Below are positions 7,753 through 16,693 of a DNA stretch of 64,000 bases, piece by piece. Location: positions 1 through 64,000 of the forward strand of contig JAAELP010000400.1 of NCBI GenBank assembly GCA_024226535.1, read 5' to 3'. Under the pieces are notes generated by a model. The model saw only the letters and a list, made by a program, of their open reading frames with translations, was not told the origin of the DNA and made no database searches. Both the position numbers and the translations under genes were made by a program. Every line of letters starts with the position of its first letter. The stretch's first letter is position 1. The stretch comes from Planctomycetota bacterium (lineage in GTDB: Bacteria > Planctomycetota > Phycisphaerae > Phycisphaerales > SM1A02).

Positions 7753-9473
7753 GCGATCATCCTCTCGTGCTGCCGCGGCGGCTCGGGACGCTTCGTCGTG
7801 GCGGACGGCGCGGCGGACCCGATGACGGAGGCGACCTTCGTCACCTCTTCGAGCGTCGTCTGGCCGAGACGCGCCTTCTCCAGGCCCTCCTGCCACATGA
7901 GGCGCATGCCGTGACGGACCGCGTGCTCGCGGATGCGCTCCGCGGAACCGCCGTCCTCGACCACGCGCTTCACCTCGGGCGTGAACTTCAGGAACTCGTA
8001 GAGACCGACCCGGCCGCGATACCCCGTCTGGGCGCAGCGGCTGCAGCCCTTGCCCTTGAGGAAGCCGTCGTCGGAGTCGCCGAGGCTGAACCGCTGCCGC
8101 ATGAGCGGGGTGAGCGGATCGAGGGTCTGGCAGTGCTCGCAGACACGTCGCACCAGCCGCTGCGCCGCGACGCCAAGCACCGCGGAGTTGATGACGAACG
8201 CGGGCAGGCCGAAGTCGCGCAGACGCGAGATGGCGCCGACGGAGTCGTTCGTGTGCAGCGTGCTGAGCACGAGGTGGCCGGTGAGGGCGGCCTGGAGGGC
8301 GATCGTCGCCGTCTCGTTATCGCGCACCTCGCCGACGAGCACCACGTCCGGGTCCTGACGCAGGATCGAACGCAGCGCGTTGGCGAAGGTGAGGTCGATC
8401 TCGGTGTTGACCTGGATCTGCCGGACGTACGGCAGGCGGATCTCGACCGGATCCTCGATGGTCATGATGTTCCGCGACGGATCGTTGATCTTGCTGATCG
8501 CCGTGTACAGCGTCGTCGTCTTACCAGAGCCGGTGGGGCCCGTGACGAGGAGCATGCCGTGCGGCTGCTTCATGACCAGGTCGATATCGCTGGCCAGCGG
8601 CGCCGGCATGCCCAGCTCGAGGAAGTCCTTGAACGTCTGGGCGCTGGCGAGCAGACGCAGCACCACGTTCTCGCCGCAGACGGTCGGAACAGTGGACATC
8701 CGGACGTCCACGTTGCGGCCGGCGTGACGGAACCGGAACTTGCCGTCCTGCGGGCGCCGGGTCTGCGTCAGGTCGAGGTGCCCCATCACCTTCAGACGCT
8801 GCACGATGCCGGAGTGCATCGACAGCGGCGGCGACTGCTTCTCACGGAGCACGCCATCGACGCGGTAGCGCAGATGCATGTCGTGCTCGTCGGGGTTGAT
8901 GTGGATGTCGCTGGCCATCTGCTGCACGGCCTCGGCGAGCATCTGGTTGACGGCGGCGATCACCGGCTGGCTGGAGTCGCTGTCCTCGACGTCGGTCTCG
9001 ACCTCCTGCGCCTCCTCCGTTCCGGCGGCACGGGCGTGCCCGAGGGCGTACGCCTTGGCGATGAGCGCCCGGATCTGCTCGCGGGCGCAGAGGACCGCGT
9101 CGACCTCGCACTTGGCGAGCCGCCGCACCTGGTCCGCCGCCTCGAGGTTGAGCGGATCGTCCATCGCGAGCGTGAGGACGCCGTCGACCATGAACAGCGG
9201 GTACAGGTCGTAGCGCTCGGCGATCGCGCGGGGGATGAGGGCGGTGTTCGCGTAGCACGGCTCGAAGTCGCTCAGCTCGACGAACGGCGCCTCGCAGACG
9301 TCGGCCTTGGTGAGGGCGATCTGCCGGCTCGTGAGCGTCTCCGTCGCCGTGAGGGCGTCGACGAGATCGATGCCGTTCTCGGCGCTGTACCGGCGCGCGG
9401 CATCGAGCTGCTCGTCCGTGAGCAGGTCCATCTCGAGGAGGGCGCGCTGGAGGAAGACGTCCTGATCAGCCAT
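7749..9473 (-). CDS. gspE: Type II secretion / type IV pilus assembly ATPase (GspE/PilB family)
   Basis: 574 residues. An N-terminal GspE/MshEN domain (about 1-150) is followed by the AAA-like secretion ATPase. Visible motifs are Walker A GPTGSGKTTT (about 310-319), an Asp-box acidic segment, Walker B/GEVRD (VVLVGEVRD), a His box (LSTLHTNDSV) and a tetracysteine zinc site (CEHC ... CSRC). ATP hydrolysis in the cytoplasm would drive insertion of pilins from the prepilin genes downstream. The start has a strong GGAGGAGG site and overlaps the PilZ gene by 8 nt. No PilT-type retraction ATPase gene is present in this window. Confidence 0.92.
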   Translation of the reverse strand: MADQDVFLQRALLEMDLLTDEQLDAARRYSAENGIDLVDALTATETLTSRQIALTKADVCEAPFVELSDFEPCYANTALIPRAIAERYDLYPLFMVDGVLTLAMDDPLNLEAADQVRRLAKCEVDAVLCAREQIRALIAKAYALGHARAAGTEEAQEVETDVEDSDSSQPVIAAVNQMLAEAVQQMASDIHINPDEHDMHLRYRVDGVLREKQSPPLSMHSGIVQRLKVMGHLDLTQTRRPQDGKFRFRHAGRNVDVRMSTVPTVCGENVVLRLLASAQTFKDFLELGMPAPLASDIDLVMKQPHGMLLVTGPTGSGKTTTLYTAISKINDPSRNIMTIEDPVEIRLPYVRQIQVNTEIDLTFANALRSILRQDPDVVLVGEVRDNETATIALQAALTGHLVLSTLHTNDSVGAISRLRDFGLPAFVINSAVLGVAAQRLVRRVCEHCQTLDPLTPLMRQRFSLGDSDDGFLKGKGCSRCAQTGYRGRVGLYEFLKFTPEVKRVVEDGGSAERIREHAVRHGMRLMWQEGLEKARLGQTTLEEVTKVASVIGSAAPSATTKRPEPPRQHERMIA

Positions 9474-9930
9474 CAGAACCTCCTCCCGTGTCTTCCGGGT
9501 CCGGCCCCTTGCCGGCCAGTGCGATCAGGCGATCGACCTTCTCGGAGATGTCCGGGCCCGGATCGACGAAGGCGAGGCCGAGCGAGTAGGTCGGCTCGTG
9601 GCTCGCGAGCGTGACGCGCCGCACGCGCACCGCGTGCTCGAAGGCGACTTCGTACACGGGCGAGCCGTCCGCGGCGGTGGTCACCGGATTCGGGTCGTAG
9701 ACCCGCACCGTGCCCTCGCACATACGCGGCACGAAGTGCTCGCTGATGAGACCCATGCCGCCGGGGCTCACGTCCTGGGCCGCACCGCGCGTCACGTGCG
9801 GCTGCGGCGCCGACGACATCGGGCTGAACCGCACCTGCTCGCGGTGTTCTTCGCGCACCACGAACTCCACGTGAAGCTCGAGCGCTTCACGTGCGTATTG
9901 CCGGATCGTAAGCCCACTCGTCTGCGTCAT
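9466..9930 (-). CDS. PilZ-domain protein, first gene of the pilus operon
   Basis: 154 residues. The PilZ domain shows arginines fitting RxxxR (REEHR or REQVR, about 27-36), the DxSxxG motif as DVSPGGMG (about 54-61), and the closing strand YSLGLAF. These are the residues that bind cyclic di-GMP in this family. The protein is soluble, with no extra domain. It precedes and overlaps the secretion ATPase gene by 8 nt, so its likely role is to connect c-di-GMP level with pilus assembly, as FimX/PilZ proteins do in other bacteria. That functional link is inference from operon position. Confidence 0.75.
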   Translation of the reverse strand: MTQTSGLTIRQYAREALELHVEFVVREEHREQVRFSPMSSAPQPHVTRGAAQDVSPGGMGLISEHFVPRMCEGTVRVYDPNPVTTAADGSPVYEVAFEHAVRVRRVTLASHEPTYSLGLAFVDPGPDISEKVDRLIALAGKGPDPEDTGGGSDG

Positions 9931-10271
9931 GCTCGTTGCGCTACGTGCGCCTTCTGAAACTCCTGTGGTCCACGCATGCGGGGTCCAGCGCTAGGGAACC
10001 CGCGCACGGTGATCCTCCGGGGCAGTGCCATGGCCCCACAATCAGGACCATCGGCGCTTCAATTGCGACGATTGAGACAAGCTGCGCGGTTCGTGCCGTA
10101 GGGCGCGCGTCCGAAAGAGCGAGACGCATCGAAGCCGGTCGTCACGGCACGACCGGCGCAATCCGCGCAAACGGAACCGCGATGGCCACCGCTCCCGGGC
10201 GGAGAGTGGCGATCACGGGTTATCGGTGACCTGAACGCGCAACTCGTGCGCGACTCCCCTCGCGATCCGGC
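9931..10271. other. 341-nt non-coding gap between fliA and the pilus operon
   Basis: No convincing coding region on either strand; the open frames here are short and lack family features. The stretch follows the leftward fliA gene and precedes the leftward PilZ-gspE operon, so it should hold the fliA 3' end and the promoter/leader of the pilus operon. The only clear structure I see is the 9-bp hairpin at 10134-10157. I could not pick out a confident promoter. Confidence 0.5.
10134..10157 (-). terminator. Candidate hairpin terminator after fliA
   Basis: Perfect 9-bp inverted repeat GCCGGTCGT / ACGACCGGC with a 6-nt loop, about 115 nt beyond the fliA stop. There is no strong T run on either side, so it is not a canonical intrinsic terminator. 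It could equally be an mRNA-end stabilising hairpin or a regulatory structure for the next operon. Confidence 0.35.
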
Positions 10272-11228
10272 TCAGAATTCCTTCGCGCGGTGCTGCATCT
10301 GGGCCTTGAGACGGGCCAGGATCGAGCTGTGCATCTGGCTGACGCGGCTCTCGGAGAGGTCCAGCGTCATGCCGATCTCCTTCATCGTCATCTCCTCGTA
10401 GTAATAGAGGATGACGATGAGGCGCTCGGCCCGGGAGAGCCCCTTGGTGATGAGCACCTTGAGGTCCTTCTTCTGGATCTCGGCGAGGGGGTTCTCCTGC
10501 CGGACGTCCTTGATGACGTCGATTTCCCGGACGTCCTTGCTGGAGTCGGTCTCGAACCACTTGCGGTTCAGGGAGACGACGCCGACGGGGCTCGAGTCCT
10601 TGGCAAGCTTCTGGAACTCCGAGCCGTCCACCTGGAGACGCGAGCAGATCTCGTCGTCGGTGGCCTTCCGGCCAAGCTCCATCTCCAGGGCCTTGCGGGC
10701 GCGATCGACCTTGGCCGTTCGCGATCTCACGAGACGCGGCACCCAGTCCATGGCCCGCAGCTCGTCGAAGATGGCGCCGCGGATGCGCTGGGCACAGTAG
10801 GTCTCGAACTTCACGCCGCGTTCGAGATCGAATGCGTCGATCGCGTCCATCAGCCCGAAGAGTCCGGCGGACATGAGATCCTCGACATCCACCTCGCCGG
10901 GCAGGCGCATATGCATGCGCTCGGCGGTGTACTTCACGATGTCGAGATAGTTCTCGATCAGGAAGTTCCTGATCTCCTCGCTCGCCGATCGCTTGTACTC
11001 GACCCAGACATCGTTGATCGGCATGTCCGGGTACGACATCGGACGCTTGCGCGTCGTCCGCTTGCGCGGCGGCGCAGGGGCTTCCGCCACGCTCGTCCCC
11101 GCGCTCCCGGAACGCGTGCGCGTCTTCTTCGCCACGTCACCGGTGGCGCCTCTCTCCACACTCTTGTCCGCCGCGCTCCTCGTCCGTTTGGAGCTGGCGG
11201 CCTCGGCCTTGATCCTTGCCTTCGGCAT
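10272..11228 (-). CDS. fliA: RNA polymerase sigma factor for flagellar operons (sigma-28, FliA/WhiG family)
   Basis: 318 residues. After a 60-residue Lys/Arg/Ala/Ser-rich tail come sigma region 2 (VEDLMSAGLFGLMDAIDAFD, FETYCAQRIRGAIFDELR), region 3, and region 4 with the helix-turn-helix (MTMKEIGMTLDLSESRVSQMHSSILARLKAQM). The MDWVPR segment and SRVSQ recognition helix are typical of FliA. It would direct RNA polymerase to late flagellar promoters. The start ATG 11228 has AAGGAGAGGA upstream. FliA is usually about 240-260 residues, so the basic tail is extra. A candidate promoter lies about 70 nt upstream. It is the last gene of the flagellar block. Confidence 0.93.
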   Translation of the reverse strand: MPKARIKAEAASSKRTRSAADKSVERGATGDVAKKTRTRSGSAGTSVAEAPAPPRKRTTRKRPMSYPDMPINDVWVEYKRSASEEIRNFLIENYLDIVKYTAERMHMRLPGEVDVEDLMSAGLFGLMDAIDAFDLERGVKFETYCAQRIRGAIFDELRAMDWVPRLVRSRTAKVDRARKALEMELGRKATDDEICSRLQVDGSEFQKLAKDSSPVGVVSLNRKWFETDSSKDVREIDVIKDVRQENPLAEIQKKDLKVLITKGLSRAERLIVILYYYEEMTMKEIGMTLDLSESRVSQMHSSILARLKAQMQHRAKEF

Positions 11229-11297
11229 CGGTCCTCTCCTTGACCCTGGCCCGCTGGCCTTGCCTCGTCACCCAAATCCCTGGCAACGTCCGAATAA

Positions 11298-11326
11298 CTA
11301 TTACACGATGATCACGCAGCGCTCAA
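11298..11326 (-). promoter_or_regulatory. Candidate sigma-70-type promoter of fliA
   Basis: On the minus strand TTGAGC, a 17-nt spacer, then TAATAG, about 70 nt upstream of the fliA start. The -35 hexamer lies inside the small palindrome GCGCTTGAGCGC. The -10 match to consensus is modest. Confidence 0.35.
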
Positions 11327-11362
11327 GCGCAGCGCCGAGTCACGCCATCCATGCGTGACGAC

Positions 11363-11665
11363 CTACACGACGAGAACTTCCTCGCCGTCCTCCTCGATGA
11401 CCTGGATTCCGTTGTCGTTCAGATCATCGTCACCACCGCCGGGCTCCGGGTTCGTCGCGCGATGTCGCTCGACCTCGTCCTGCACGAGACGCTGCGCGAT
11501 CGTGCCGAGGGCCAGGCCGATCGGGTAGCACACGAGCATCGCCATGAGCGCGCGGACGAGCACCGAGGTCGCGGGATTCCCGCTTCCCAGCCCGGCCAGG
11601 ACGGCCACGGCGAACGCCGTCAAGGCGAACGCACCGGCGACGGTCGTGGCGGCGATGCCTTTCAC
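11363..11665 (-). CDS. Small two-helix membrane protein in flagellar cluster, unknown function
   Basis: 100 residues from GTG 11665, chosen because GAGGGGGG lies 7 nt upstream; an in-frame ATG at 11698 would add 11 unlikely residues. Two hydrophobic helices (about 5-28 and 35-60) are followed by an acidic cytoplasmic tail (EPGGGDDDLNDNG, then EEDGEEVLVV). I do not recognise the family. It lies between flhG and fliA on the same strand, behind a sigma-28-like promoter candidate, so a link to flagellar placement or regulation is possible but unproven. Confidence 0.6.
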   Translation of the reverse strand: MKGIAATTVAGAFALTAFAVAVLAGLGSGNPATSVLVRALMAMLVCYPIGLALGTIAQRLVQDEVERHRATNPEPGGGDDDLNDNGIQVIEEDGEEVLVV

Positions 11666-11732
11666 CGCGCATTCCCCCCCTCGGTGCAGGTTTCGCATCC
11701 GTGCACGAACTCAAACTCCCTTGAATCGACTC

Positions 11733-11760
11733 TTATCGCCAGAATCGGGGCGGAACTGGA
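11733..11760 (-). promoter_or_regulatory. Candidate sigma-28-type promoter
   Basis: Minus-strand TCCAGTTC, a 12-nt spacer, then GGCGATAA. The -10 matches the FliA consensus GCCGATAA at 7 of 8 positions; the -35 matches TAAAGTTT at 5 of 8. It is placed to transcribe the small membrane protein and fliA, giving a possible fliA autoregulatory loop. Confidence 0.4.
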
Positions 11761-11889
11761 AGGAAATGCAAAGACGGAGTCGAATCAGCGACCCGTCCGC
11801 CCAGATGTCCCGAAACGCCGATGCGGTTCCGATAACGCATGCGGCAGCGAGTCGGGACGGCGCGTCAGAATGCGGTGGTCACGAACCTC

Positions 11890-12957
11890 CTAGTTGCCGC
11901 CGGCTCCCAGCCAACCGGCGAGACGTGAGAAGAAACCGCCCCGGGCCTGGTCGCATCGATCCTCGTCGATACCGGCCAGCCGCCGGGCGATTCCGGTCAC
12001 CGCGTGGGTGGCCGGCGAGCCCGGGGCGAACAATGTGAAAGGAAGGCGGTGCCGCACCGCGGCTCCAACGGCGGGATCGTGCGGGATCGCTCCCCCGTAG
12101 TCGATCGACCGCTTGAGGAACGCCTGGGTCACGCGGTTCATCCGGCCATGCACGCCCAGGGCCTCCTCCGTCCCGGCCGTGCCGTGCTCGACCATGTTGA
12201 CGACGAGCTGCATCCGGGCGTCGGGGGCCACGCGCACGAGGCTCTTGACCATGCCGTAGGCATCGGTGACCGCCGGCGGCTCCGACGTCGTGGCGAGCAG
12301 CGTCGTGTGGGCGGCGGCGGCGAATGCGAGCACGTTCGTGCTGATGCCCGCGGCGCAGTCGATGATGATGATGTCGGCCACGCGGTCGAGCACCGCGAGC
12401 TGCTGGAGCACCAGGCCCCGCTCGCGCGGCCCGAGATCCGCCATGCCCGCGACGCCCGAGGCGCCCGGGATCAGCCGGAAGCCGCCGGGGCCCAGCAGCA
12501 TGACCTCGGCGAGCCGGGCGCGTCCCGTCACCACGTGGTGGAGCGTCCGCTTCGGCTTCAGGTTGCAGAGCACGTCCGCGTTGGCCATGCCGAGATCGGC
12601 GTCGAGCAGGCAGACTTTGCGCCCGAGCCGTCCCAGCGTCACGGCGAGGTTCACCGCGAGGTTGCTCTTGCCGACGCCTCCCTTTCCGGAGGTGACGGCG
12701 ATGGCGCGGGCGAGCTGGACCGGGCGCACGCGGGCCGGACGCGTTGGCCGGGACCGCGGGGGGGCCGGGGCGGGAGCGGTTTGGGGCGCGGGACCGATCG
12801 GACGGCGGTGCTGCGGCCGCGGGCGGAAGCTCACGGCGCCCGATGGCGTGCTCGGCGTCAGGACGCTCGCCACCGCGGTGGCGTCGGCGTGACGGCCGGA
12901 CTCCACGAGACGGCGGAGCTGCGTGGCCTGGTCGAGTTGGACGCTCGGTTCGATCAC
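11890..12957 (-). CDS. flhG: Flagellar number regulator FlhG (MinD-like ATPase)
   Basis: 355 residues from GTG 12957, overlapping the flhF stop as GTGA. The N-terminus carries DQATQLRRLV, the DQAxxLR activator helix by which FlhG stimulates the FlhF GTPase. After a Pro/Arg-rich linker comes a ParA/MinD ATPase with deviant Walker A SGKGGVGKSN (about 91-100), switch I DADLGMANAD and Walker B IIIIDCAAG. The C-terminal end (GGFFSRLAGWLG) is an amphipathic helix expected to act as a membrane-targeting sequence. With FlhF it sets flagellar number and position. The Pro/Arg-rich linker of roughly 60 residues is longer than usual. Confidence 0.92.
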   Translation of the reverse strand: MIEPSVQLDQATQLRRLVESGRHADATAVASVLTPSTPSGAVSFRPRPQHRRPIGPAPQTAPAPAPPRSRPTRPARVRPVQLARAIAVTSGKGGVGKSNLAVNLAVTLGRLGRKVCLLDADLGMANADVLCNLKPKRTLHHVVTGRARLAEVMLLGPGGFRLIPGASGVAGMADLGPRERGLVLQQLAVLDRVADIIIIDCAAGISTNVLAFAAAAHTTLLATTSEPPAVTDAYGMVKSLVRVAPDARMQLVVNMVEHGTAGTEEALGVHGRMNRVTQAFLKRSIDYGGAIPHDPAVGAAVRHRLPFTLFAPGSPATHAVTGIARRLAGIDEDRCDQARGGFFSRLAGWLGAGGN

Positions 12958-14504
12958 TGCGGCGACGTCTCCCCGAGCACGAGACCGGCGAACCGGTCGC
13001 CGCGGACGACCTCGATGTGGTCCGGGACCTCCTGGCCGTTGGTCATGAAGCTCAGCTCCTTGCCGATCCGGCGCACCACGTCCACGAGCATGCCGAAGCT
13101 CACGGCTTCGTCGAGCTTCGTGAGCACGACCTTGTCGACGCCCACGGCGCCGAACGCCTCCGCCTCGCGGAGCAGCACGCGCTCGCCGGCGGTGCTCGAC
13201 AGGACCAGGTGCACCTCGTGGGGGTCGGCCACCTCGATGAAGGCGCCCAGCTCCTCGAGCCGGTTCTCGTCGTTCTGGCTGCGTCCGGCGGTGTCGATGA
13301 GGATCACGTCGCAGTCGGCGAGCGACTCGACGGCGCGGCCCATCTCCTCGGGCGTCAGCGCGACGCTCAGCGGCAGGCCGATGATGTCCGCGTACGTGCG
13401 AAGCTGGTCGACGGCGGCGATGCGGTACGTGTCGGCGGTGACGAGCCCGACCTTACGTCCGTGCCGCAACTTGAACGTGGCGGCGAGCTTCGCGAGCGTC
13501 GTCGTCTTGCCGACACCGGTCGGGCCGACGAGGGCGACGGTGAGCGGGCGTCCGTCGCCGCTGCGTTCGGGGATCGCCTCGTCGGCGACGAGCACGAGGT
13601 CGGCGAGGTGACGGCGCACGGCGGCGCGGACACGCTCGGAATCCTCGAGGGCGTCGTCGTCGAGCTCGGCGCGCACCGCATCGACGATCTGGTCGGCCAT
13701 CTCCTCGGACATCTCCTGCCCGACGAGCTTCAGGTACATCTCGAACAGGGCCTGCGGCATCATCGCCGCCGAGCTGCGGCCGCGGGTCGGCACGTGATTC
13801 TGGAGCACCGTGCCGACCATCTGGCGAATCGCGATCAGCTCATCGTGGACATCGGCGCCCCCGGCGAGAACCGGCTCGCGGACCGGCCCGGCGGGAATGC
13901 GGGAGGCGAGATCCGACGGGCGGACCGGGGGAGCAGTGATGGGGGCAGTGATGGCGCGACGCTCCGCCGTCGCCGTGGCGACCTCGTTGGTGGCGGCCGC
14001 GGCGGCGACCGGCGTCAGGAGGAACCGGCGGGCGACGTCGGTCTTCTCGGCGGCCTCCGCCGGAGGCACGGTGGCGACGGGGACGGGAGCCGGATCGGCG
14101 GGTGCGGTGATCGTCGGGACGGCGGCGGGAGCGGGCGCGGCCTGCTGCCGGCGCTCGTGCTGGACCTGGAGCGCCTGGGCGAGACGCCGGGTCTTGAGAC
14201 GCTCGAAGTCGGTCGGCGCCGTGTCGTCCGTCGTCGTGGTCGCGGCGTACGCCCGCGCGGCGGCGCCGGACGCGGCGCGACGCGGACGCGCCGACGACGG
14301 GAAGAGCCGGTTCGCGGGCGCTGCGCCGACCGTCGCCGTCAGCTCGAAGACCGTGCGGCTGCCGATGCCGAGGATGCCCCCGCGCTTGTAGGAGCGTGTG
14401 TTCAGGATGACCGCGTCCGGACCGAGATCGCGCTTGACCGCGGCCAGCGCGTGCGCCATCGAGTACGCCTGGTAGGTCTTCAGGTCCGCGCGGTTGCCGT
14501 CCAT
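12954..14504 (-). CDS. flhF: Flagellar biosynthesis SRP-like GTPase FlhF
   Basis: 516 residues. The N-terminal 'B' region (LKTYQAYSMAHALAAVKRDLGPDAVILNTR) is typical of FlhF. An Ala/Pro-rich linker (about 90-230) follows, then the NG GTPase domain with P-loop GPTGVGKTTTLAKLAA (about 325), DTYRIAAVDQLRTYADIIG, DTAGRSQND and TKLDEA. FlhF places the flagellum at a pole and recruits early basal-body parts. The gene is 34 nt downstream of flhA and is coupled to flhG by a 4-nt overlap, the same order as in many polarly flagellated bacteria. Confidence 0.92.
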   Translation of the reverse strand: MDGNRADLKTYQAYSMAHALAAVKRDLGPDAVILNTRSYKRGGILGIGSRTVFELTATVGAAPANRLFPSSARPRRAASGAAARAYAATTTTDDTAPTDFERLKTRRLAQALQVQHERRQQAAPAPAAVPTITAPADPAPVPVATVPPAEAAEKTDVARRFLLTPVAAAAATNEVATATAERRAITAPITAPPVRPSDLASRIPAGPVREPVLAGGADVHDELIAIRQMVGTVLQNHVPTRGRSSAAMMPQALFEMYLKLVGQEMSEEMADQIVDAVRAELDDDALEDSERVRAAVRRHLADLVLVADEAIPERSGDGRPLTVALVGPTGVGKTTTLAKLAATFKLRHGRKVGLVTADTYRIAAVDQLRTYADIIGLPLSVALTPEEMGRAVESLADCDVILIDTAGRSQNDENRLEELGAFIEVADPHEVHLVLSSTAGERVLLREAEAFGAVGVDKVVLTKLDEAVSFGMLVDVVRRIGKELSFMTNGQEVPDHIEVVRGDRFAGLVLGETSPQ

Positions 14505-14538
14505 GGCAGTGGCCCCTTCTTGTTTCGAGCAAGCTCAC

Positions 14539-16686
14539 TCACACCAGAGCCGTCGCTTCCTCGTGCGCGAAATGTACCAGACCCATCGATTCAACGTCCA
14601 GTCCTCCGTCGACCTCGTTGTACGAGAGCACGACCGCCCCCGCGAGATGGCTGTCGAGAATCTGCTTGACCTGCGCCCGCACGCTCGGCGAGGTGAGGAC
14701 GATCAACTGGTGCCCGCTGCCGACGAGCGTCTCGGCGGTTTCCGAGACGGCGCGGCCGATGCGGGCCGCGATCGCCGGTGGCATCGACATCGTCGTTCCC
14801 CCCGGCCCACGGTCGATGTAGCCGTTGACGACGTCCTCCAGCTCCGGATCGAGCGTGACGCAGAACAGGCGCGGGCGGCCGCCGTCGTCGATCTCCGCGT
14901 GCATCGCCGAAATCGTCCGGCGCAGGGCGTTGCGGACGTACTCGGTGAGCACGGCGACGTCCTTCGTGTGCGTCGCCCAGTCGCCGAGCGTCTCGACGAT
15001 CGTCTCCAGGTCGCGAATCGGGACCCGCTCGCGGAGCAGGTTCTGGAGGACCTTCTGGAGCTCGCCGGGCTTGACGATGCCGGGGACCGTCTCCTCCACG
15101 AGCTTCGGGGCGGATCCCTTGAGCTGATCGAGCAGGTGGTTGACCTCCTCGCGCGAGAGCAGCTCGTGCCCGTGCTGCTTCACGAGCTCCGTCAGGTGCG
15201 TGGCGACGACGCTCGTCGGATCGACGACCGTGTAGTTCATGGTTTCCGCCCGCTGCTTCTGCTGCGGGTCGATCCAGATCGCGTCGAGCCCGAACGCCGG
15301 CTCCTTCCCGCCGATGCCCTCCAGCTCGCCGGTGGCGAGCCCGGAATCCATCGCCATGAGGAGATCGGGGTAGATCGCCCCGTCTCCGATGACCGCCCCC
15401 CGCAGCTTCACGCGGTAGTCGTTCGCGTCGATCTGCATGTTGTCGCGAATGCGGATCGGGGGCACCACGATGCCCATCTCCACCGCGATCTGGCGCCGGA
15501 GCATGGCGATACGGTCGAGCAGGTCGCCGCCGCGCGAGGCGTCGGCGATCTTGACGAGCCCGTAGCCGATCTCGACCTCGAGGGTGTCCAGGGCGAGCAG
15601 GTCCTCCACCGGGGGCGGCTCGACGGGCGTGGCCTGTGCTTCGGCCCGCGCCACGTCCTCGCGGTCGCGGGCGTCGTGGCGGGACATGTATCCCATGGTC
15701 CAGGCGAGGCCGCCGATCGAGAGACCCGCCACGAGCAGCGGCACCGTCGGCAGCGGCGTGAAGGAGAGGAAGCCGAGGAAGCCCGAGATCAGGTACAGGG
15801 CGGTGGGCTGGCTGGTGAGCTGCGCCGGGATCTGGTGCCCGATCGTCTCCTCGCCGCCGGTGCGGGCCACGATGAGACCCGCCGCGATGGCGATGATGAA
15901 CGAGGGCACCTGGCTCACGAGCCCGTCGCCGATGGTCAGCCGCGTGAAGACGCCGAGCGTCTCGGCCATCCCCCAGTCCTTCTCGACCGCGCCGATCGCG
16001 AAGCCGCCGAGGATGTTCACGATCGTGATGATGATGCCCGCGATCGCGTCGCCGCGCACGAACTTGCTCGCACCGTCCATCGCTCCGTAGAAGTCCGCCT
16101 CGGCGGTGACGACGTCGCGGCGCTTGCGCGCCTCGGCCTCTTCGATGAGGCCGGCGGAGAGATCGGCGTCGATGGCCATCTGCTTGCCGGGCATCGCGTC
16201 GAGCGTGAACCGGGCCGCCACTTCACTCATGCGCGTCGCGCCCTTCGTGATCACCACGAACTGCACGACGACGAGAATGATGAAGATGATGACGCCGACG
16301 ATGACCGACTCGCCGGCGACGAACGTGCCGAACGCCTGGATCACCTGCCCCGCCACGCCCACCGCCTGCTCGGGCGTGTCCGCGTCGGCGCTCAGGATGA
16401 GCCGCGTGGAGGCGACGTTGAGCACGAGCCGGAAGAGCGTCGTCGCCAGCAGGAGCGCCGGGAAGACGCTGAACTCCAGCGGCCGTCCCATGTAGATCGT
16501 GGTGAGCAGCACCACCGCCGCGAGCGAGATGTTCGCGGAGATGAGCACGTCCAGCACCGGCGGCGGCAGCGGCACCACGAGCACGACGATGAGCGTGATG
16601 AACGAGAGCGGCACGAGCAGGTGGCGGTACTTCGCCACCATGTGGAAGGCCTCGGGCACGCTGGTTGGTACGATCAGTTTCGCCAC
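14539..16686 (-). CDS. flhA: Flagellar type III export gate protein FlhA
   Basis: 715 residues from a GTG start 7 nt after flhB. The N-terminal half has about eight membrane helices with the FHIPEP-family segment (FRLVLNVASTRLIL) and the conserved export-gate loop (about 150-230). The C-terminal half is the cytoplasmic ring domain that docks substrate-chaperone complexes. Length matches the family (about 690-710). It forms the nonameric export gate at the base of the hook-basal body, driven by proton motive force, together with FlhB and FliPQR encoded upstream. Confidence 0.95.
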   Translation of the reverse strand: MAKLIVPTSVPEAFHMVAKYRHLLVPLSFITLIVVLVVPLPPPVLDVLISANISLAAVVLLTTIYMGRPLEFSVFPALLLATTLFRLVLNVASTRLILSADADTPEQAVGVAGQVIQAFGTFVAGESVIVGVIIFIILVVVQFVVITKGATRMSEVAARFTLDAMPGKQMAIDADLSAGLIEEAEARKRRDVVTAEADFYGAMDGASKFVRGDAIAGIIITIVNILGGFAIGAVEKDWGMAETLGVFTRLTIGDGLVSQVPSFIIAIAAGLIVARTGGEETIGHQIPAQLTSQPTALYLISGFLGFLSFTPLPTVPLLVAGLSIGGLAWTMGYMSRHDARDREDVARAEAQATPVEPPPVEDLLALDTLEVEIGYGLVKIADASRGGDLLDRIAMLRRQIAVEMGIVVPPIRIRDNMQIDANDYRVKLRGAVIGDGAIYPDLLMAMDSGLATGELEGIGGKEPAFGLDAIWIDPQQKQRAETMNYTVVDPTSVVATHLTELVKQHGHELLSREEVNHLLDQLKGSAPKLVEETVPGIVKPGELQKVLQNLLRERVPIRDLETIVETLGDWATHTKDVAVLTEYVRNALRRTISAMHAEIDDGGRPRLFCVTLDPELEDVVNGYIDRGPGGTTMSMPPAIAARIGRAVSETAETLVGSGHQLIVLTSPSVRAQVKQILDSHLAGAVVLSYNEVDGGLDVESMGLVHFAHEEATALV

Positions 16687-16693
16687 GCCTCAG

